Source: an uncultured Paenibacillaceae bacterium
Lineage (GTDB): Bacteria; Bacillota; Bacilli; Aneurinibacillales; Aneurinibacillaceae
DNA length: 11,697 nt
Direction of reading: 5' to 3'
Assembly: GCA_937874515.1 (NCBI GenBank)
Contig: CALNBV010000029.1
Span: forward strand, 1-11,697
Numbering within the stretch: position 1 is the stretch's first letter; each line of letters starts with the position of its first letter. The notes below the pieces were generated by a model. The model was not told the DNA's origin and did no database searches. It saw nothing but the letters and a program-made list of their open reading frames with translations. A program made the position numbers and the translations under genes. Positions 7,265 to 11,697 of the stretch are shown piece by piece.

Positions 7265-7312
7265 CACATAGTATAACACTTCGATAGGGAAAAAAAATCT
7301 TTATTCTATGTG
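7265..7312. repeat. 12-bp inverted repeat spanning the ppk stop codon
   Basis: The arms CACATAGTATAA (7265-7276) and TTATTCTATGTG (7301-7312) are complementary at 11 of 12 positions and flank a 24-nt loop. One arm holds the ppk stop codon, and the other holds an extended -10-like TGTTATACT. The stem is A/T-rich and has no T-run after it on the minus strand, so it is not a normal intrinsic terminator. Confidence 0.6.
7270..7278 (-). promoter_or_regulatory. Possible upstream promoter of the hem operon
   Basis: TGTTATACT (7278-7270) on the minus strand reads as an extended -10 element with a 5-of-6 match to TATAAT. At 17-bp spacing there is only ATTTTT as a -35. It would add a longer hemA leader (about 155 nt). 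Evidence is the motif alone. Confidence 0.3.
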
Positions 7313-9445
7313 TGTTCTAGGTTTTAATTGTTTAATATAAGGGATTTCCTTTATTTTTCTGGAATTATCTACCGCCATTGCATGGAAATACAATTGGCTA
7401 TGGACATGTTTTTCCCCCTTTTTGGGGTGGATTCGAATATAGGTTCCATTGGATTGAAGGCAACGGGCCTTTACATTATCCTTTAAATAGATTGTTAAAA
7501 TATTTTTTAATCTACTTTTTAAGTAATCAGCCTCTACCGGGAACATAATTTCTACACGCCTATCCATATTCCGTGTCATCCAATCTGCACTGGATAAATA
7601 CACTTTTTCATCTCCACCGTTTTGAAAATAAAAAATCCGGGTATGCTCAAGAAAACGGTCCACGATACTTCTAACTGTAATATTCTCACTCACTTTTGGA
7701 ATACCAGGCCTTAAACAGCAGATTCCCCTAATAATTAAATCAATTTTAACACCCGCATTGGATGCTTTAAAAAGAGCCTTTATTAACTTTTTATCTGTAA
7801 GGGAATTCATTTTCACAATGATATAACCAGGATTCTCTGGGGTACTTTTTTCTATTTCATTTTCGATAAGCTCAATAAATTTTTCCCTTAAACCACTTGG
7901 TGCTGCAGATATTTTTTTCCATTTGGGAGTTTTCGAATATCCAGATAAATGGTTGAAAATATAGGAAGCATCAATCCCAAACATTTCATTGGAAGTAAAC
8001 ACGCCAATATCTGTATACAACCTGGCTGTGGAGTCATTATAATTTCCCGTACCTAAGTGGACGTAGCGGACCAACTTCCCTTTTTCTCTACGAACGACTA
8101 GAATAATTTTACAGTGGGTTTTCAACCCAACAAGACCATAAATGACATGGCAACCTGCTTTTTCTAACTTCTTAGCCCATACAATATTGTTTTCTTCATC
8201 AAAACGGGCTTTTAATTCCACAAGTACTGTTACTTGCTTCCCGTTTTCCGCTGCACGGGCTAATGCATTAACGATAGGAGAATCCCCACTTACCCGATAT
8301 AAGGTTTGTTTAATGGCTAACACTTCAGGATCATCTGCTGCCTGATTAACAAAATGAATAACCGGATCAAAGGATTCATAAGGATGGTGGACTAAAATAT
8401 CTTTACTAGAAATGGCTTCAAATATTGTGTTTTCACCCATAAAATCAAGGGGAGGTTGAGGAGGAAGGTCCTGATACCTTAAATCCTCAAATCCTGGGAT
8501 TTGAGTAAACTTAAGAAAAAAGGCTAAATCCAATGGACCATCAACAGCATACACATCTTTGTTATCTACTTCCAGAGATTCTAATAAGATGGAACGTGTA
8601 TACTCCTCCATATCCTTTTTGATTTCCAAACGAATAGCTGAGCCCCATTTACGCTTCTTTAATTCTTTCTCAATTTCTTCTAAAAGGTCTTCTGCCCCTT
8701 CTTCATCTAAATTGATATCTGCACTTCGTGTAATACGGAAGGGTTGAACGGATAGTATACGATTCCCCTTAAATAAGAAATCAACATAATTACAAATCAC
8801 ATCTTCAAGAAGAATAAAATTTAGTTGTCCATTTTCCATGGGCAATTGAATAAAACGAGGCAATAATGAAGGGACTTGTACAACCGCAAAGAGAATTTCA
8901 CTTTTATCATCCTTCGTTGATTCTAAAAGCACCGCAAGATTGACACTTTTGTTTAACAAAAGTGGAAAAGGACGTCCTGCATCTACTGCCATAGGTGTTA
9001 AAACGGGATAAATTTGATCATAGAAATAACGATGGACAAATTTAGCTTGTCCAACAGAAAGGTCTTTCGACTTTAAAAAGATAATCTTATTATTTTTTAA
9101 TAAAGGTAGTATTTGGTTGTTTAATATATCATATTGTTTTTCCACCATAATATGCGTCTCTTCTGATATTGCGTTCAATTGTTGCGTAGGAGTCATTCCC
9201 GCTTTATTCTCGGGTGTATTGATTCCGTGTTTCTCCTGGTCTGTTAAGTTTGCAACCCGAACCATAAAAAACTCATCTAAATTGGAACTGCATATGGATA
9301 AAAATTTTAGCCGTTCAAAAACAGGGGTATTCGTGTCTTCTGCTTCTTCCAGTACTCGCTTATTAAAGTTCAACCAGCTTAATTCCCGGTTAATATAATA
9401 ATCAATACAATCATAATTAATATTTTTTTTATTTTCCTCCATCAT
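7301..9445 (-). CDS. ppk: Polyphosphate kinase (PPK1)
   Basis: PPK1 reversibly transfers the gamma-phosphate of ATP to a growing inorganic polyphosphate chain. The 714-residue protein has the full four-domain PPK1 layout. The N domain begins with NRELSWLNFNKRVLEEA (19-35). An H domain runs to about 320, and two phospholipase-D-like C domains follow. The catalytic histidines fall in HxK/HxR motifs: His444 in LKTHCK (autophosphorylated His of the family) and His601 in FLEHTRIFYF. Other family blocks are LKARFDEENNIVWAK (411-425), YVHLGTGNYNDSTARLYTD (461-479) and DWMTRNMDRRVEIMFPV (621-637). ATG codons at 9445 and 9442 are 3 and 6 nt after GAGGG, so the true start may be the second. It follows ppx by 15 nt, so the two are almost surely co-transcribed. 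Confidence 0.97.
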   Translation of the reverse strand: MMEENKKNINYDCIDYYINRELSWLNFNKRVLEEAEDTNTPVFERLKFLSICSSNLDEFFMVRVANLTDQEKHGINTPENKAGMTPTQQLNAISEETHIMVEKQYDILNNQILPLLKNNKIIFLKSKDLSVGQAKFVHRYFYDQIYPVLTPMAVDAGRPFPLLLNKSVNLAVLLESTKDDKSEILFAVVQVPSLLPRFIQLPMENGQLNFILLEDVICNYVDFLFKGNRILSVQPFRITRSADINLDEEGAEDLLEEIEKELKKRKWGSAIRLEIKKDMEEYTRSILLESLEVDNKDVYAVDGPLDLAFFLKFTQIPGFEDLRYQDLPPQPPLDFMGENTIFEAISSKDILVHHPYESFDPVIHFVNQAADDPEVLAIKQTLYRVSGDSPIVNALARAAENGKQVTVLVELKARFDEENNIVWAKKLEKAGCHVIYGLVGLKTHCKIILVVRREKGKLVRYVHLGTGNYNDSTARLYTDIGVFTSNEMFGIDASYIFNHLSGYSKTPKWKKISAAPSGLREKFIELIENEIEKSTPENPGYIIVKMNSLTDKKLIKALFKASNAGVKIDLIIRGICCLRPGIPKVSENITVRSIVDRFLEHTRIFYFQNGGDEKVYLSSADWMTRNMDRRVEIMFPVEADYLKSRLKNILTIYLKDNVKARCLQSNGTYIRIHPKKGEKHVHSQLYFHAMAVDNSRKIKEIPYIKQLKPRTHIE

Positions 9446-9460
9446 ATTCCCTCGATTTCT

Positions 9461-10972
9461 CTAGCTTTGTGTATGATTAATCCACTGAAACTCCATGGGT
9501 ATGCCAAAATGTTTTCTGAATTTTTTTCCCGTTTCCTCAACTAATTTTAATTCTAAGGGACATTTTCCTTTACCTAGACAAGCAAATTGAATAACCTCTC
9601 CTTTAGGGTACAGGTGTAAACCAGTGACTGCACCGCTTTCCGAACGGTCTAAGGAACGGGCTATTAATAAAATAACACCTAATTTTTCAACCATTTCAAT
9701 ATCTGCTTCTGTAAGCAATGATGCATACGAATTAAGTAGGGACCTCATCTTTTTGGATCCTGTGTAGGATGCAACAAGAGCTGTGATAATTCGTTCTCGA
9801 TGAGTCAATCCTGGCAGAAGAACATGAACCATTAAATAAAAGGTATGCCTTTCAAATTCATAATAATTAATGGAACGTCCTGCATCATGGAGAAGTGAAG
9901 CAATGCGTAGAAGTTCTTTTTCATTAAAATCATAAGGATGTAAGTGGATTTTTTTTAATTGATCGAAAATTTGCGAGGTTAAAAAGGAGACCTGACGAGA
10001 ATGTCCTTCATTGATTTGATACATGTTCATAAATTTTTTGACACCATAACCAATTACATCATCCCTTAATTTCCCTTGAATCACACCATCCCTTAATCCC
10101 TTGTTACTAATAATTAATTTATCAGTCCCTATTTTCTCCATTAATGCACGAAGTACCATTATGCCAGCTATTATGATATCCCCTCGATTACGGGACATCC
10201 CTTCAATGCTTTTTCGTTTTTCTCCATTCATCTTAATCAACTGGTGAAAGACTAAATCGATTTCGTCTTTCCAAATTTCATAATGATGTAAACTAAGCAA
10301 TGGATAGCGGGTTAACTTTTGATGTATTTTACCTAATGCACGGGCTGTTCCACCTATTCCAATGAGGGGGACATCTTCTCCTAGAAGCCATTCCTGGGTA
10401 GAAAACTGATTCACTAAGAATTGTTGCAACGTCATTAAATCCTGTTTTGTTGGGTTTTCAGAACGTATATATTCCTGGGTTAGAGTAACAGCCCCAAAAG
10501 AAAAACTATAACTCCTGACTAGCCTTCTATTCGCAAATCTTACTACCTCTGAACTTCCCCCACCAATATCAATAGAAAATCCATTTTCTATTTTCATGGA
10601 ATTAACTACTGCTAAATACCCATAATAAGCCTCTTCTTCTCCACTTAATACCTGAATAGAAAAACCAGTTTCTTTTCGTATTTGCATAAGAAAATCCTGC
10701 TGGTTTGCCGCTTGTCGAAGGGCTGCTGTCGCAATTCCTAAAACCTTACCCACACCACGGGCATCACAAAGTTGTTTGAATTGTTTTAACACCTCAATTG
10801 TCCGATCTATTCCTTCTTCTTTAATATGTTTGTATGAATCCAAATAAGAACTAAGGCGAACAACGCTTTTCAACTGATCAACTTCGTAGATTACGCCATG
10901 AACATCTTCATAATAAATAACTAATCTTACAGAATTAGACCCAATATCTATCACAGCATTATAATTCTCCAT
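9461..10972 (-). CDS. ppx: Exopolyphosphatase, Ppx/GppA family with C-terminal HD domain
   Basis: Ppx/GppA enzymes remove terminal phosphates from polyphosphate (or from pppGpp in the GppA branch). The 503-residue protein has the ASKHA-fold N half: phosphate-1 loop AVIDIGSNSVRLVIY (6-20), a Glu-rich LSGEEEAYYGYLAV (109-122) where the family's catalytic Glu lies, phosphate-2 loop SIDIGGGSSEVV (133-144), and GIGGTARALGK (205-215). The C half has an HD-like motif, ASLLHDAGRSINYYEFERHT (358-377, His362-Asp363), plus a preceding helix with GHSRQV (323-328). ATG 10972 follows GAGGGG by 10 nt. Pairing with ppk supports the polyphosphate role; GppA activity cannot be excluded from sequence alone. It is the first gene of the ppx-ppk unit. 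Confidence 0.94.
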   Translation of the reverse strand: MENYNAVIDIGSNSVRLVIYYEDVHGVIYEVDQLKSVVRLSSYLDSYKHIKEEGIDRTIEVLKQFKQLCDARGVGKVLGIATAALRQAANQQDFLMQIRKETGFSIQVLSGEEEAYYGYLAVVNSMKIENGFSIDIGGGSSEVVRFANRRLVRSYSFSFGAVTLTQEYIRSENPTKQDLMTLQQFLVNQFSTQEWLLGEDVPLIGIGGTARALGKIHQKLTRYPLLSLHHYEIWKDEIDLVFHQLIKMNGEKRKSIEGMSRNRGDIIIAGIMVLRALMEKIGTDKLIISNKGLRDGVIQGKLRDDVIGYGVKKFMNMYQINEGHSRQVSFLTSQIFDQLKKIHLHPYDFNEKELLRIASLLHDAGRSINYYEFERHTFYLMVHVLLPGLTHRERIITALVASYTGSKKMRSLLNSYASLLTEADIEMVEKLGVILLIARSLDRSESGAVTGLHLYPKGEVIQFACLGKGKCPLELKLVEETGKKFRKHFGIPMEFQWINHTQS

Positions 10973-10992
10973 TGTTCACCAACCCCTCATTA

Positions 10993-10998
10993 ATTTTA
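10993..10998 (-). promoter_or_regulatory. Candidate -10 element of the ppx-ppk promoter
   Basis: TAAAAT (5 of 6 to TATAAT) lies 9 nt downstream of the last PhoP-like hexamer, which places the four hexamers at about -22 to -60. It implies a short leader of about 14 nt with the ribosome site near the 5' end. It sits in a perfect 16-bp A/T palindrome (10993-11008). An alternative is TTGCAA (11034-11029) with CATATT (11011-11006), 17 bp apart. Confidence 0.4.
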
Positions 10999-11007
10999 AA
11001 TTTAAAA

Positions 11008-11046
11008 TATGAAACTTTTGTAAATACTTTGCAAATGTTTTATAAA
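11008..11046 (-). promoter_or_regulatory. Probable PhoP box upstream of ppx-ppk
   Basis: Four hexamers sit on the minus strand in the same orientation: TTTATA (11046-11041), TTTGCA (11035-11030), TTTACA (11024-11019) and TTCATA (11013-11008). Each is separated by exactly 5 nt, giving an 11-bp period. B. subtilis PhoP binds four such TTAACA-like repeats (TT-A/C/T-A-C/T-A) with roughly this spacing upstream of Pho genes. Three of the four fit the consensus fully; TTTGCA differs at one position. A polyphosphate operon is a sensible target. The region is AT-rich, so binding needs proof. Confidence 0.6.
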
Positions 11047-11084
11047 GAAAGACGCATTTTGAATCAAATCATTGCCTTTCCTCG

Positions 11085-11292
11085 GCAGATAAGATATTTT
11101 TTATCTTATCTGCATAAGTGCAACTAAGGCTAACGCCTTCGTCTAAAGACTTGACGTTAGCCAAGTTTTCTTTACCGACAATGATGGTAAAACAGACGGT
11201 CAACTTCACTCCGGGCGCGCCTTCAAAACATCTGGGTCAAAAAATAAAGGATAGAAAGCTAACGCTTCCCTTACGGTCCAAAAGTTTTCTAT
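11085..11292. repeat. Palindrome-rich non-coding element between ysxC and ppx
   Basis: No gene is supported here. Four inverted repeats follow each other. The first is a perfect 12-bp stem GCAGATAAGATA/TATCTTATCTGC with a TTTTT loop (11085-11113). The second is GGCTAACG/CGTTAGCC (11128-11135 and 11155-11162), enclosing a smaller GTCT-AA-AGAC hairpin. The third is TTTACC/GGTAAA with a 9-nt loop (11171-11191). The fourth is ATAGAAAGCT/AGTTTTCTAT, 9 of 10 paired (11251-11292). The words GCTAACGC and AAGTTTTCT occur twice. The centre contains a GC-rich CTCCGGGCGCGCC unlike its surroundings. It looks like an intergenic repeat element or its remains; a structured RNA is possible but less likely. 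Confidence 0.5.
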
Positions 11293-11304
11293 AAAGATAA
11301 AGAA

Positions 11305-11329
11305 AAAAAGCGGGAATATCCCGCTTTTT
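11305..11329 (-). terminator. Intrinsic terminator of ysxC
   Basis: A perfect 11-bp inverted repeat (AAAAAGCGGGA/TCCCGCTTTTT) with a 3-nt loop starts 7 nt after the ysxC stop. On the minus strand it is followed by a continuing T-run (seven T in all). The flanking A and T runs also let it work weakly on the plus strand. Confidence 0.93.
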
Positions 11330-11336
11330 ACAATTT

Positions 11337-11697
11337 CTAAATTCTATTGAGTATTTCCTTCCATGCATCATCTTTTCCCTGACCTGTTTCAGAAGAAAAA
11401 AGAACAAGTGCATCATCTGGTGTTATTTTTAAGGTTTCTCGAGCAATTTTCAAATGTTTTTGCCAGCTGCCACGAGGCACTTTATCTCCTTTTGTGGCAA
11501 TGACAATCACAGGGATTTGAAAATGTTTTAAGTAATCATACATGGCCTGGTCATCTTTTGTAGGAGGATGGCGAAGGTCTACTAACAGTACCACAGCCTT
11601 TAAGGGTTCCCGCGTTTGGAAATATTCTTCCATCATTTGGCCCCATTTTTCTTTTTCCGATTTGGAAACCTGGGCATACCCATACCCCGGGAGATCC
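11337..11697 (-). CDS. ysxC: Ribosome biogenesis GTP-binding protein YsxC (EngB), partial: C-terminal part
   Basis: YsxC/EngB is an essential TrmE-Era-EngA-EngB-family GTPase needed for assembly of the 50S ribosomal subunit. The frame is open from the window edge to the TAG at 11337, giving 119 residues of a protein usually near 195. Visible are the G3 motif DLPGYGYAQV right at the edge, a VDLRHPPTKDD segment (switch/beta-strand region), the G4 motif ATKGDK, and the G5-like LFSSETGQGKD. The N-terminal G1 P-loop and G2 lie outside the window. An internal ATG at 11636 is not the start, because conserved sequence continues upstream of it in frame. In B. subtilis ysxC lies just upstream of hemA; here ppx-ppk separate them. 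Confidence 0.95.
   Translation of the reverse strand, partial: DLPGYGYAQVSKSEKEKWGQMMEEYFQTREPLKAVVLLVDLRHPPTKDDQAMYDYLKHFQIPVIVIATKGDKVPRGSWQKHLKIARETLKITPDDALVLFSSETGQGKDDAWKEILNRI

Noticed and set aside
7289..7298. T-run after the ppk stop (ATTTTTTTTCCC on the minus strand) as an intrinsic terminator
   Set aside because: No GC-rich stem precedes it. The only upstream pairing partner is A/T-rich and would put the T-run in the loop rather than after the stem.
11214..11221. GGCGCGCC palindrome as a functional site
   Set aside because: A single 8-bp palindrome is a common restriction-type sequence. Apart from its GC-rich setting nothing ties it to a function.
11181..11294. Plus-strand ORF of 37 codons (starts MMVKQTVNF) in the ysxC-ppx gap
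   Set aside because: It has no ribosome binding site, lies wholly inside the palindromic element, and shows no recognisable domain. It is more likely a chance frame through a repeat.
11337..11636. A complete 99-codon gene starting at ATG 11636
   Set aside because: The frame continues upstream to the window edge with the conserved G3 motif DLPGYG, so this is the tail of ysxC and not a separate small gene.

Overview
The window is a piece of chromosome from an endospore-forming, low-GC Firmicute of the order Bacillales. Two things point there. The gene order ysxC / hemA-hemX-hemC-hemD-hemB-hemL / spoVID matches Bacillus subtilis, and a gene for the spore-coat protein SpoVID is present. All genes lie on the minus strand, so transcription runs from high to low coordinates. 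The species cannot be named from the sequence.

Layout in transcription order. (1) 11697-11337: C-terminal part of the ribosome-assembly GTPase YsxC (EngB), cut by the window edge and followed by a strong intrinsic terminator (11305-11329). (2) 11300-10973: a non-coding stretch holding four inverted repeats (11085-11292), then an AT-rich promoter region. That region carries four hexamers spaced exactly 11 bp apart, which look like a PhoP box. (3) 10972-7301: ppx and ppk, polyphosphate breakdown and synthesis, 15 nt apart and probably one operon. (4) 7300-7109: hemA leader and promoter region, with an extended -10 element, a PerR-box-like sequence, and no convincing terminator after ppk. (5) 7108-843: hemA, hemX, hemC, hemD, hemB and hemL, closely spaced or overlapping and ending in a clear intrinsic terminator (798-829). 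(6) 704-1: the N-terminal 234 codons of spoVID, running out of the window inside a 12-bp tandem repeat that encodes Glu-Pro-Asn-Ala.

How the genes work together. HemA reduces glutamyl-tRNA to glutamate-1-semialdehyde and HemL converts that to 5-aminolevulinate. HemB, HemC and HemD then give porphobilinogen, hydroxymethylbilane and uroporphyrinogen III, the common precursor of heme, siroheme and cobalamin. HemX is a membrane protein that in B. subtilis lowers HemA level. Ppk and Ppx set the level of inorganic polyphosphate.

The main departure from the B. subtilis arrangement is the ppx-ppk pair between ysxC and the hem operon. Its apparent PhoP-type control region, with no visible terminator before hemA, suggests that phosphate starvation could also affect heme synthesis. 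No wholly new system is visible. The most interesting non-genic features are the periodic box before ppx, the palindrome-rich intergenic element, and the in-frame minisatellite in spoVID.
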